Assembly: GCA_001247695.2 (NCBI GenBank)
Contig: LGRX02014848.1
Span: 1-58,758, forward strand
DNA from: Cymbomonas tetramitiformis
Lineage: Eukaryota; Chlorophyta; Pyramimonadophyceae; Pyramimonadales; Pyramimonadaceae
Reading direction: 5' to 3'
Length of the DNA: 58,758 nt
The notes under the pieces were generated by a model. That model was not told the origin of the DNA. It saw nothing but the letters and a program-made list of their open reading frames with translations, and did not search any database. Below, piece by piece: positions 38,268 to 46,763 of the stretch (positions within the stretch are counted from its first letter, which is position 1; each line of letters opens with the position of its first letter). A program made the position numbers and the translations under genes.

Positions 38268-38741
38268 ATGACGTCGCCTACTAGCTGTCGCGCGTTGATT
38301 ACACGTTACTACAATTTGAACCCGTTCGAACGCACGTTTGTGGTGGACGCGTTGCAGAGTGCGGTGCGAAACGTCACGTACGAGGACGTGCAAGCGTGTC
38401 AGCCCCACATCGGTGACGAGAACTACCGCGATCTACTGCAACTGACGATACCACGCGTGCCAGCGCCCGACGATCCCGCGAGTTGTGCGGAGCCAAAAGC
38501 TCAATCGGTGGCGCCCCGTTACGAACAGCGCGGCGCGACAGCGTTAGCTGCATCGACCGAGCCCGACGTCGGTAAGGCGGAAACCGAAATGCCGGCCGAG
38601 CATCCCACGCTGTCAACATCTGCGCCGGCGACGCCCGTCAATAAAAGCGAAGACCCGTCATCCTCGTTGTCCAACGACGGGACGAATGTTCGTACCTCGA
38701 AGATGCCGTGGAAAGAGGTGACGTCGAAAAAAAAATTGTGA
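38268..38741 (+). CDS. Small protein with disordered Ser/Pro/Glu-rich C-terminus
   Basis: The product has 157 residues from an ATG 41 bases after a TATA box. Residues 1-65 look like a small helical domain (N-P-F-E-R-T-F-V-V-D-A-L). The remainder is low-complexity Ala/Pro/Glu/Ser and ends in a basic S-K-K-K-L. No family is recognised. Confidence 0.6.
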   Translation: MTSPTSCRALITRYYNLNPFERTFVVDALQSAVRNVTYEDVQACQPHIGDENYRDLLQLTIPRVPAPDDPASCAEPKAQSVAPRYEQRGATALAASTEPDVGKAETEMPAEHPTLSTSAPATPVNKSEDPSSSLSNDGTNVRTSKMPWKEVTSKKKL

Positions 38742-39045
38742 AAACGCCCAAGTCAAAATCTGGCACTGGGAAAGTGTCCGCGAGAGCACTTTATCAAGCG
38801 ACGACAGCGAGCTGTGTTTTAGAATTAGGCGCGAGCGAGTGAGATGTACGATCATTTTGATGACGCGAGTACCTAATGCGCGTGGAGGACGCCGTTGGCG
38901 GTGGGGGGCAAAATGAGAGGTGGCGCTGCGGCAAAAGCGCGCACCGTCGGATTGCAGACCGATTTTTTGCGCGAACATACCCGCTCGCGTCGTGACAATG
39001 CTGTATGCGTCACATTATTACATTGTAAGTATACAGGCTACCTGT
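38742..39045. other. Intergenic region between convergent genes
   Basis: No gene is seen. It carries the 3' hairpin of the next gene at 39033-39045 and short AT-rich stretches. Confidence 0.5.
39033..39045. terminator. Short hairpin at the 3' end of the 39046 gene
   Basis: ACAGG/CCTGT, 5-bp stem with a 3-base loop, abutting the stop codon of the minus-strand gene. Confidence 0.45.
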
Positions 39046-40620
39046 TTATAACTTTAATGGTTGCTTTCTACGCTGCACGCCGTGCCGTTTAAGCATTTTG
39101 GACCACATGAACGCGGTGACGACGAAGTTCAACCGGGGATTCGCCTTCCGAAACGCGTCGTGCGTGTCTTTGTTGCATAGATACTCGACGTATATGTTGG
39201 CCATGGACGCGTCGATCAAGTTGCCGTACGCGATTAGTACCAGCGAGTACCGCAGGTCGTCGATTCGTACGTCCACGTTCTCGAGCCGTGCACGGGCGTC
39301 CCTCGCGCGCGTCTTGTTGCGAGCCTCCCTGTTCGCCAGCTCGCGCTGCGTGTAGGTATTGCGTTCGCGTGCCCCGACCGGACCGGTTGCTATGGTCTTC
39401 ATCTGGGCCCGGCGACCTACAATTATTTGTTTCGCCCGCGCCGGGGCGTGTTCGAAGCGGTGACAAAGCACTCTGCGATCGCGGACCAAAAACGCGTCGG
39501 TGTGTACTTTCAGCAAACTGTCAACAAAATTGCACGGTTTGCCCCTGCACGATGCCACGGAGTCGGGTCGTTGCGCGTCAACAACTTCCGGGCACGAGCA
39601 GTAGTCGTGTCTTACGTTTTCTGCCGTCACGATCGGGACCACGGTGTCAGGGTAACGCAGCATGTCGTGCCAACAGTCCCGGCGCATGTCCGTCATGCAC
39701 GCCCGGCACAGCATCACGCGATGCACGAGCATGATCACGACGCGCGTCTCCGACTCGAGCATGGCCTGCTTTTCGTTGGTGTGAATATCGTGTTTATCGA
39801 CCGTCTTCACGTACAATTGGTTGGTGAGGCTGGTGTTGTCGGCCTCGATCGGTAAACCGCACACGGACTGTAGCAACACGCGGATGGCGTTCGTAAAATA
39901 CTTGAAATCCGACGTGTCGTTGAACAGCTGCACTACACGCAGCGCTATGGGTAAGTACTTCGACTGCGCGTGCTGCGTGCCGTAAAGCTCGATGTACACG
40001 TCGAACATTTGCAACATCTCGTCGACGAGCGCTGGGGACATGTCGGGGCAAACTCTTGGATCCTCGTTAAAAATATAAGAAAGCGTGGAGCGCATTTTCG
40101 TTATGCGATCTAAACGAATACTTTCGTCCGTCACATTTGCATCGCGCAACCGTTTGGAAGTGCGATAGTCGTCGGTCGTGCCCTCCACCACCTCGATGCG
40201 CCGCACCACGCCATTCATTTCGTACGTTGGGGGTACCGATGGGGGTTTACCCTCGTTCAATTTCGCGTTGAACGTTAACAGCGCAGGGCTTGGACGCTCC
40301 TGTCTGTGCAGCGTTTCGCCCTCGGTACCGCGCATTGGCTCGTGCGCTTGCGCGGGGTTCGGCGTCGGCGGGTCAAAGCCCACGTCGTACGAGCTGCCGC
40401 AGGTGGTGCACGAAAAACTGTCGCCGCAAAACTGCACGTGGTGGCTTTTGTCAGTCCAGCACGAGTCCGTATGCCCGTCGTCGTCGATACGCTGTAGGCA
40501 CGTCATTACGTAGGGCGACACGTCCAACGCCAAGCTGGTTCCAAGATCCCGCCGGGCCCGTTTTTTTGGTCTGATCCGTGTTCGAGCTGATGCACCCATT
40601 AAATCGTCCGAGCGGTCCAT
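39046..40620 (-). CDS. Zinc-ribbon-containing protein, possible late transcription factor
   Basis: The product has 524 residues from ATG at 40620. Near residues 48-80 is a Cys pattern (C-W, then F-C-G, then C-T-T-C-G) resembling a zinc ribbon. The middle (residues about 180-290) is helical. A second set of Cys near 330-370 (C-R-A-C, C-S-C) could form another zinc site. The layout of an N-terminal ribbon with a helical body loosely resembles the VLTF3-like late transcription factors of large DNA viruses, but the similarity is weak and not decisive. Confidence 0.55.
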   Translation of the reverse strand: MDRSDDLMGASARTRIRPKKRARRDLGTSLALDVSPYVMTCLQRIDDDGHTDSCWTDKSHHVQFCGDSFSCTTCGSSYDVGFDPPTPNPAQAHEPMRGTEGETLHRQERPSPALLTFNAKLNEGKPPSVPPTYEMNGVVRRIEVVEGTTDDYRTSKRLRDANVTDESIRLDRITKMRSTLSYIFNEDPRVCPDMSPALVDEMLQMFDVYIELYGTQHAQSKYLPIALRVVQLFNDTSDFKYFTNAIRVLLQSVCGLPIEADNTSLTNQLYVKTVDKHDIHTNEKQAMLESETRVVIMLVHRVMLCRACMTDMRRDCWHDMLRYPDTVVPIVTAENVRHDYCSCPEVVDAQRPDSVASCRGKPCNFVDSLLKVHTDAFLVRDRRVLCHRFEHAPARAKQIIVGRRAQMKTIATGPVGARERNTYTQRELANREARNKTRARDARARLENVDVRIDDLRYSLVLIAYGNLIDASMANIYVEYLCNKDTHDAFRKANPRLNFVVTAFMWSKMLKRHGVQRRKQPLKL

Positions 40621-40733
40621 GTCCCCCCCACGAATGTGCAGAATGAATTGTTCAAGTGCTCGTGCCTCGTTTTATACGATGCCGGGACACAAGGCACGGC
40701 GGCCTAATATCTAGCATACAATTGTGAAACGAA

Positions 40734-40741
40734 TATAAATA
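40734..40741 (+). promoter_or_regulatory. TATAAATA box, 40784 gene
   Basis: An exact TATAAATA lies 50 bases before the ATG at 40784. Confidence 0.6.
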
Positions 40742-40783
40742 CGTTAACACCCAATCGCCACGTGAAAGGCCAGTTTGGATTCG

Positions 40784-42184
40784 ATGGACATAGCTGTCAT
40801 CGTCGATCCGGAGTACAAATTTTTGGACCTGATCACCTACGATGCCAACGGCGAGCCACGTCGACTGGTTCACAAGGTCTTTTGGCCGATGGAGGACGAA
40901 TACGACAGTGACAGCGTACCCGCGCGCGGGGCGGAGTCGGATCGCGGGCTTTCATCGACAAGCGTCACGCACGAATTCGTGACCGAAGGGTACCCCTTTA
41001 TGAGCAGCGTATATCGCTTTGCGCACATCGAAGAGACGCGCGAGGTGACGTTTCATGACGTGCGGCACGACACGGCGTACGACGACCGCGACATCGTAAC
41101 CGGTCGATGCGGCCTGATGATCGAGTCCAGCGATGCCGCGAGCGTTGAATATTGCATGGAGTCCGATACGTTTTGCGCAAACATCGTACACTGCGACGCG
41201 CTGCGCGTTTTGACCACCACCACAAGGCATCTCCGGTGTGAAGTACGGATATATCGCGTGGACGCGATTCGCGCCCCGTCCGTGCCATGGAATTTGCTAC
41301 CACGGGCTTACGCATGCGGCGTGACGCTGGTGCCCGTGGCACGTCTCGGGCTCGCGAACCTGACGCGCACGATCGACGCCCGTCGCGCAACATGCGACGA
41401 CAGGTGCGCCTGCAAAACTTGCAGGATGGTGGCGGAGATCAGCGTGCACGACGACGCTCGCACGCTTTTGCAAGATTACGCGGAGGTGGACGACGAGCGT
41501 GACGGTCTGCTGTCGCGTCTGTGCGAACGCCAGACGATCAATCCGGAATGGCTTCTGTCGCGCACCCTGCTTCTGTCCGGCAGGGACAGCCTGAGCGTTT
41601 ACATCGACCACGGCGATTCGGACATCGCGTATCTGTGCTTGCGCTTACGATTGCCGAGTCACGTGGAGGAGCAGGTCGCGCTGCTGTACGGGGTGGCGAA
41701 CGTGCTTGGAGTCGAACCGCGCGACATGGCATCGCAGTCGGGGCTCGAAACGGCCAAATGGCTATCCACGCGACGACGCGAATTGATTGCACGAGCGATC
41801 TGCGAGGATCTAGATTTGGTAGCGCGCGACGCGTTCACGCACTTTACGTACAACACGTTGACGAGCGAGGAGCTCGCGGACGATGGCGACGTCGAGATCG
41901 TGCGTACACGTGACTGCGTCTACCACAACTGTCACAACTGTCGCGAAAACAACTACAGCCGGTTGTCGGAGCGCGTGTTGGACGGTACCGACACGCAACG
42001 CCCGGCCGAGGTGCTCTATTATCAGCGCGGCGAGCATGGCATCAGCGCGGACGCGTTGCACCGTTCGGCTCTACTCGGATACGCGCATCCCCGCTACGTG
42101 TCGGGCATGGATGAATTTCTGCAATTCGCCGACGGAAGCCGAGGCGTCTGCGAACTGCGCCTGGAGCGGGTGCTTTGCGAATGA
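40784..42184 (+). CDS. Protein with a central Cys cluster, unknown function
   Basis: The open frame begins with TTG at 40775; the first ATG is 40784 (466 residues), 50 bases after a TATA box. A Cys cluster (C-D-D-R-C-A-C-K-T-C) lies near residues 205-215 and a second (C-V-Y-H-N-C-H-N-C) near 383-392, both plausible metal sites. The rest is mixed and acidic. No family is recognised. It is adjacent to and co-oriented with the SET gene. Confidence 0.65.
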   Translation: MDIAVIVDPEYKFLDLITYDANGEPRRLVHKVFWPMEDEYDSDSVPARGAESDRGLSSTSVTHEFVTEGYPFMSSVYRFAHIEETREVTFHDVRHDTAYDDRDIVTGRCGLMIESSDAASVEYCMESDTFCANIVHCDALRVLTTTTRHLRCEVRIYRVDAIRAPSVPWNLLPRAYACGVTLVPVARLGLANLTRTIDARRATCDDRCACKTCRMVAEISVHDDARTLLQDYAEVDDERDGLLSRLCERQTINPEWLLSRTLLLSGRDSLSVYIDHGDSDIAYLCLRLRLPSHVEEQVALLYGVANVLGVEPRDMASQSGLETAKWLSTRRRELIARAICEDLDLVARDAFTHFTYNTLTSEELADDGDVEIVRTRDCVYHNCHNCRENNYSRLSERVLDGTDTQRPAEVLYYQRGEHGISADALHRSALLGYAHPRYVSGMDEFLQFADGSRGVCELRLERVLCE

Positions 42185-42242
42185 AGCTCGGCTGTGGCCC
42201 GACCGCGCGATTACGGCGCGCATTACACAACAGTGCGAGGTG

Positions 42243-42257
42243 TGTATATATATATAC
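42243..42257 (+). promoter_or_regulatory. TATA-rich element upstream of the SET gene
   Basis: A GTATATATATATAC run lies about 60-73 bases before the ATG at 42316, followed by alternating GTGTGT. It is a plausible but non-canonical TATA box. Confidence 0.45.
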
Positions 42258-42315
42258 GTGTGTGTGTGTATACGATTGTACGCACGTGTCTGCGAATTGA
42301 AAATCCGCGTCCAAG

Positions 42316-44082
42316 ATGTCCGTCCACGTACCCGTATACGACGAAATGACGAGCGCGTTCGCGCGGGTTACCTTGCGCATGACAGGGAGCACAGATATGG
42401 AAAATAGCGAAAAGACCATGAGTTTACCCCCTGACAGCGTAGGTGGTCCAGACGCCTCTATGCGTGAAGATAAGGAGGTGCAATCGCCACTCGGAAAACG
42501 AGCAGTGAACGCGGTCTACACACAGGGCGAACCACCCGAAAATAAAACCAAAAAACAGGGCGAACCACCCCCCCCTGAAAACACGCCACCCGTGCCACCG
42601 CCTGGCGCGGCCACAATCAGACACCGCTTGCACGGTCGCGAGTACGAGGTCCGGTTTACCGAATTCAAACAAAATCACGTCGTGTACGTGGGAGAACACG
42701 TGATACCTAAAGACACCGTTTTGGGTGTGTATGCCGGCAGTCCGATTGTAGAGATGGAACATCCATTATTAACCTATCCGACTATCGATCATGCCTGGCA
42801 CGAACTCCACGGTGCGCGTTACTACGGAAATGCCGTACGTTCGCCTGCAAATCTGAAATTGGTAAACGAAAAGCACATATGCATAAATCCAATACCTAAC
42901 GGGAGGAATATAGTAGATAGAGATGATAACTGGTTTATGTTTGCACTGTGCAACGAACCGGCATACGCACCGAAAATCAAGTTTGAGGACAGTTTGATAT
43001 TTTCGGAAAACCCGTCCGCCAAAATTGCTTACGTTGTTGCAACTAATGGGAGTTTTAAGTACCCACGATGCACGTATGGCACACTTACAAGAGCCGATTT
43101 GGAGAATGGTTTGGAGTTAACATTCACAATTACCGTGGCGCACCACAACGAGGATCTACAAACTTACGAAAAATTTGAACTAATTTCTATTGACGATGTA
43201 GATCAATCGCATTCCCGGGACGAAACAAAAAAAATTAATGAGGAAATTGAGTATGAAGTTACAAATATTTCGCCCAAAAATATCGTAGGTAATTTATTAT
43301 ACAAAACCGGGGAGCGTACAGACGATCCGTATACAGCGACCTTGCATTATCGTATATCCAACAGTACAATGCCGATCAACGTGATGCTTAAACTGTTATT
43401 TAACTTTTTTGGTCAGCGTGCAGACCCGGATGGTTTTTCAAAACCAGAGGAGGTAATAATAACTTTTACGAAACCTACTTACGAGAATGGCATAATAAAA
43501 CACAAAGATGCGTTGCCATATAAAACGTTGCATAAAAAGGTGTTATCAAACGTCGGGAAAATTCAATACGAAGCAAACTTGGCGTTTACACCTGTAAAGC
43601 CGCTTGGTGACAGCACGCTGTCGTGCATACCGTTCGTTCACGTTCAAACCATAAAACCTATAAAACCGAAAGATGAGCTGTACGTGTGCTACAGTTACGA
43701 TAAAAAATATTCGGACACCGGGCTAGTACGGAACTGCAATATAGAGCACTTGATTACTTTTACTCAGACGCCCGTAGATTTAAAGTTGTACGAACTGTTT
43801 ATACCCGAGCATGTTAATACCGTTACAGAGGTTGTGGAACACCACCTTTTGCGTATGGAGAACGCAACAGACCGCGCCGTTACTGATTTGTCGATCGTGG
43901 AGATATGGGTAGAGAAAATAAGAACATTAGATGTTTCAAATGACACAGAAAAGGCGTTTATTTTACGCTGCATGCTGAGTTTTGTGGAGAAACGACTCGG
44001 GCGGGTATGGGAGCACAACCAGTATGTTTACAATGCGCTGTACCCGCCATTACCGGACGCACGTGCAGCGAATTCCGTGTAG
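42316..44082 (+). CDS. SET-like domain protein, first part of a possible readthrough gene
   Basis: The product has 588 residues to the TAG. A SET-like front half lies at residues about 110-225: V-I-P-K-D-T-V-L-G-V-Y-A-G-S, then L-C-N-E-P-A-Y where NHSCxPN is usual. A back-half motif appears at about 262-275 (N-G-L-E-L-T-F), and another near 447-465 (I-K-P-K-D-E-L-Y-V-C-Y-S-Y). So there may be one long SET domain with an insertion or two degenerate ones. SET domains methylate lysine, usually on histones or viral proteins; the missing canonical residues leave activity uncertain. The same frame continues after the TAG into a further SET module up to 44736. AT-richer than its neighbours. Confidence 0.65.
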   Translation: MSVHVPVYDEMTSAFARVTLRMTGSTDMENSEKTMSLPPDSVGGPDASMREDKEVQSPLGKRAVNAVYTQGEPPENKTKKQGEPPPPENTPPVPPPGAATIRHRLHGREYEVRFTEFKQNHVVYVGEHVIPKDTVLGVYAGSPIVEMEHPLLTYPTIDHAWHELHGARYYGNAVRSPANLKLVNEKHICINPIPNGRNIVDRDDNWFMFALCNEPAYAPKIKFEDSLIFSENPSAKIAYVVATNGSFKYPRCTYGTLTRADLENGLELTFTITVAHHNEDLQTYEKFELISIDDVDQSHSRDETKKINEEIEYEVTNISPKNIVGNLLYKTGERTDDPYTATLHYRISNSTMPINVMLKLLFNFFGQRADPDGFSKPEEVIITFTKPTYENGIIKHKDALPYKTLHKKVLSNVGKIQYEANLAFTPVKPLGDSTLSCIPFVHVQTIKPIKPKDELYVCYSYDKKYSDTGLVRNCNIEHLITFTQTPVDLKLYELFIPEHVNTVTEVVEHHLLRMENATDRAVTDLSIVEIWVEKIRTLDVSNDTEKAFILRCMLSFVEKRLGRVWEHNQYVYNALYPPLPDARAANSV

Positions 44083-44736
44083 CTAATTGCGAGTGCGACG
44101 GCGGCACCGGCGCCATCGCAGGCAGCGACGCGCGATATCGGCGCTTCCACCTCAAAAACTTTAATAAGGACTATCGGCGAATTCACTTACATAGTAGACA
44201 CTTGCAATGCACAAAAACCCGCACTGCAAATTTTACAAAATAACAAGAACTTCCTGGTCGTAAAACAGAGCACGATTGACGGAGCTGGCCTGGGTTTGTT
44301 TGCCGACCGAGATATTGACAAGGATACCGAAATAGCCATATACACAGGAGAAAATGTTGAGAACCAGAGCGCATGCAGCGAGGAAGGTTATTACACGGAA
44401 CACAGAAATATAAAACTGTGCGGAGCTAAAGCCGCCCAGAGCGTGCAGGCCACCTTAAAGGAACTAGATGCGAACTTGCTCGATGACAAAATCGGCGCGT
44501 GCGTGATGATGGCGAATACGATACATGTCCACGACGAAATAAACCAATACAACACGCGTTTGCACGAAGATGGATTTTTGCATTCGTTTAAATCAATTGT
44601 AAGCGGCCAGGAGCTATTATGGGATTACAGTAGCGCTTACGGCGGTCACTTAATTACAAAAACGGATAACGGAAGCGATTTGGATACGAGCGTGGAAGAC
44701 ACTGATGGTGACGATCCAGATTATGTAGAAACTTAA
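44083..44736 (+). CDS. In-frame SET-domain extension after a single TAG
   Basis: This 217-codon open frame directly continues the 42316 frame with no intervening ATG near the start. It begins with an Ala/Pro/Ser-rich linker, then a SET domain with clear motifs: G-A-G-L-G-L-F-A-D-R-D-I, I-A-I-Y-T-G-E, G-A-C-V-M-M-A-N-T and E-L-L-W-D-Y-S-S-A-Y-G. The first in-frame start-like codon (TTG at 44296) would cut off the GxG motif, so independent translation makes little sense. Expression would need readthrough of TAG-CTA, or the ancestral gene has been broken by one nonsense change. The tail is acidic. Confidence 0.6.
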   Translation, partial: LIASATAAPAPSQAATRDIGASTSKTLIRTIGEFTYIVDTCNAQKPALQILQNNKNFLVVKQSTIDGAGLGLFADRDIDKDTEIAIYTGENVENQSACSEEGYYTEHRNIKLCGAKAAQSVQATLKELDANLLDDKIGACVMMANTIHVHDEINQYNTRLHEDGFLHSFKSIVSGQELLWDYSSAYGGHLITKTDNGSDLDTSVEDTDGDDPDYVET

Positions 44737-45029
44737 CAGCAATTATTATAGCAGATAAATTTGTTACGGCCGGGGCTGTAGCCGCGTACCGCTTGCAAAC
44801 AAGGCGACCGTCCTAGCTGACCACGCGCGTCTAGCGGCTCGGGTCCACCGATAAGCCGTGTTTTCTGATTGCGCCATGCATACGCTTGTTTGACAGGTCA
44901 ATTAAACGGCAATTCGGCTAGTTTTACGTTGCGTACTTTCGTTGTCGGGCGTCGTCCAAAAGTCCGAATACACGCACACTGCGGTGTATAAATACGCGTG
45001 TCGTTTTTTTTATCAGCACGGCGAACTCG
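44737..45029. other. Intergenic region
   Basis: No gene is seen. It ends with the TATAAATA box at 44987. Confidence 0.5.
44987..44994 (+). promoter_or_regulatory. TATAAATA box upstream of the small ORF and kinase
   Basis: An exact TATAAATA lies 43 bases before the ATG at 45030. No TATA box occurs between 45030 and the kinase ATG, so this promoter probably serves both. Confidence 0.6.
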
Positions 45030-45167
45030 ATGCCACGCGACGCGAAAAAACGCAGCCCATCGCCAAGGCTTTCACCCATTACCGAAGAAACATCGATGCC
45101 AGAAGCTGATGTAGACCACTACGAGCACCCGAGCGTCGTGCAGATGCTGTACATTCTCGTTCTGTAA
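45030..45167 (+). CDS. Short 45-residue ORF ahead of the kinase gene
   Basis: ATG to TAA with canonical promoter spacing. The peptide starts basic (R-D-A-K-K-R-S-P-S-P) and ends acidic then hydrophobic. It could be a small protein or an upstream ORF regulating the kinase, which begins 62 bases later. Confidence 0.4.
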   Translation: MPRDAKKRSPSPRLSPITEETSMPEADVDHYEHPSVVQMLYILVL

Positions 45168-45228
45168 CGTGCACGATGGATGCGTGAAAAAAACCCGCCG
45201 TCGGTGACCCGATGACCGAATCGGTAAC

Positions 45229-46221
45229 ATGGCACGTCAAGCAGCAAGCATGGACGCGCACGCCAACGTCGCGCCGATGACGGAGCGGGAGATTGCCGAT
45301 TTGGGCAAAAAACTAAACGACGGCCCCACGGCGGATTGCTTAGCGGCGCCGGACACCTTGAGAGACTCCTTCGATCCTCGAATCGTGTACACCCGCGCAC
45401 TCAAATGTACGTACAGGAGCCCCAATAACGATAACGCCATATGGAAGTACGCGTCCGTCGGCGGTGGCCGAACGTTTCTGCTTAAAACCTGCGTTTGCGT
45501 GCAGCGTGGTCACATCAACCACGTCGAGCTCGAGGGAATGCCGGTGCTCGTGCCGCACAAGTGGCTGCGCGTTGCGAGCGACAAATCCGTCGCGACTGTG
45601 TTGATCGCGGACGGGAAACGCGTGTGGTCGGCGGTGTGCATGTTGGCTGCGGTGTGCGACATACGTCGGTTGCTGCGATGCTGTCCATCGGACACGAAGA
45701 TGGGCATGCAGATCATGCGTGCGTCGATGCGGGCGATCGCGCAACTGGTGGAGTACGACGTCATGCAGCACGATTTCAAATGGGAAAACTGCGCAATGAT
45801 CACGGCCGCTACGGGGGAGCATCGATTCTGCATCATCGACACTGCCAGTGTAAGAAGGATAGCCTCAGACGCACGCGTTAAACGCACTTACGTGCGCCCG
45901 TCGCGCTTTCGGACGACGGGCGAAACCGCGCGAACAATCAGCGCCCGTGATTTTGCTTGGCACTACGCGATAGCGCTGCTGCAGCTGTGCGACGTCGGTC
46001 AGTACGAGAGTGTCACGCGATTATTCCTCCGGTCGTTCGGCTCGGACGTGTACCTGCGGGGCGTCGACCACGCCGAACTTTACGCGATCGTAGCCGGTAT
46101 CGTGCGGCCCAACGACCAAAATGGCGCGATTTTTAGCATGGCGATGCGTTTTTTTACACTGGCGAGGACCGGTAATCCGCGCAAACTGATGTCCACGATA
46201 CGAGCGTCGTTGACGACGTAA
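45229..46221 (+). CDS. Divergent protein-kinase-like protein
   Basis: The product has 330 residues from ATG. The catalytic loop is recognisable as Q-H-D-F-K-W-E-N (H181, D182, K184, N187), matching HxDxKxxN. The metal-binding position of DFG appears as I-I-D (D204) but is followed by T-A-S, not F-G. The N-lobe has a T-F-L-L-K strand that could hold the ATP-binding lysine; the glycine loop is only weakly visible (S-V-G-G-G-R). It probably phosphorylates viral or host proteins, or is a pseudokinase. A hairpin follows the stop directly. Confidence 0.6.
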   Translation: MARQAASMDAHANVAPMTEREIADLGKKLNDGPTADCLAAPDTLRDSFDPRIVYTRALKCTYRSPNNDNAIWKYASVGGGRTFLLKTCVCVQRGHINHVELEGMPVLVPHKWLRVASDKSVATVLIADGKRVWSAVCMLAAVCDIRRLLRCCPSDTKMGMQIMRASMRAIAQLVEYDVMQHDFKWENCAMITAATGEHRFCIIDTASVRRIASDARVKRTYVRPSRFRTTGETARTISARDFAWHYAIALLQLCDVGQYESVTRLFLRSFGSDVYLRGVDHAELYAIVAGIVRPNDQNGAIFSMAMRFFTLARTGNPRKLMSTIRASLTT

Positions 46222-46237
46222 CGCGGCGCTTACCGCG
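46222..46237. terminator. Hairpin directly after the kinase gene
   Basis: CGCGG/CCGCG, 5-bp GC stem with a 6-base loop, beginning at the base after the TAA. Confidence 0.55.
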
Positions 46238-46278
46238 CATGTTCAAATTTGTAATTAACGTGACATTACTGTAAATAC

Positions 46279-46286
46279 TATAAATA
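46279..46286 (+). promoter_or_regulatory. Orphan TATAAATA box
   Basis: An exact TATAAATA. The only ATG in the expected window (46304 region, ATG-TAA) opens no reading frame. About 130 bases downstream lies a perfect hairpin. Confidence 0.45.
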
Positions 46287-46309
46287 CGAAAACCGTACTA
46301 AGGCCGCAT

Positions 46310-46428
46310 GTAATATTAGCCCTCTTAAGAAGGACGTCAAACCCTCAATTTTTGCTTCGTATCCACTTCGTGTGCCGATCCGCCGCAGACGCGTTACCGG
46401 AACTGGATAAATTAGAGCCATCGGCTCT
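46310..46428 (+). ncRNA. Candidate short non-coding transcript
   Basis: Bounded upstream by the orphan TATA box (expected start near 46310) and downstream by the AGAGCC/GGCTCT hairpin at 46414-46428. There is no ORF longer than a few codons. It resembles the viral transcription units here minus a coding sequence. Speculative. Confidence 0.25.
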
Positions 46429-46763
46429 CGTGGGCACGCACTCGCTCGTCACTTATATGAGAGCGCGCCGTTGAGGGTGCGCGCGTATTGTGCAAGGAGG
46501 CGCCCAGATTGCACTGAACGGTTGATATGCAATGCACTACTTGGACGCGCGACCGCGCAGACGGCATCGATTCGTACTGCCGACGATCACGATTGCGCGC
46601 ACACGGTAAAGCAATTGAAAAAAGTGAATGGCAGGTAACAAGTTAAAGTGCCCGACGTAAGTCAACAAAACCCATTTTTGGGTAATCGCTTTAGCGGATA
46701 CTATATTTTTACGCAACCAAAATGGTATTGTACAAAAGTTCGGACGTAGACCGCGCAGACGCG

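Larger units (their letters stand above)
46222..46763. other. Intergenic region between convergent kinase and polymerase genes
   Basis: It holds the kinase 3' hairpin, an orphan TATAAATA and a second hairpin (next entries). No open frame of note on the plus strand; the minus-strand frame 46537-47514 is a shadow of the polymerase gene. Confidence 0.5.

Noticed and set aside
45164..45248. Possible 85-base intron joining the 45-residue ORF to the kinase
   Set aside because: A GT-AG pair fits the frame, but there is no pyrimidine tract and several AG choices exist, so the fit could be chance.
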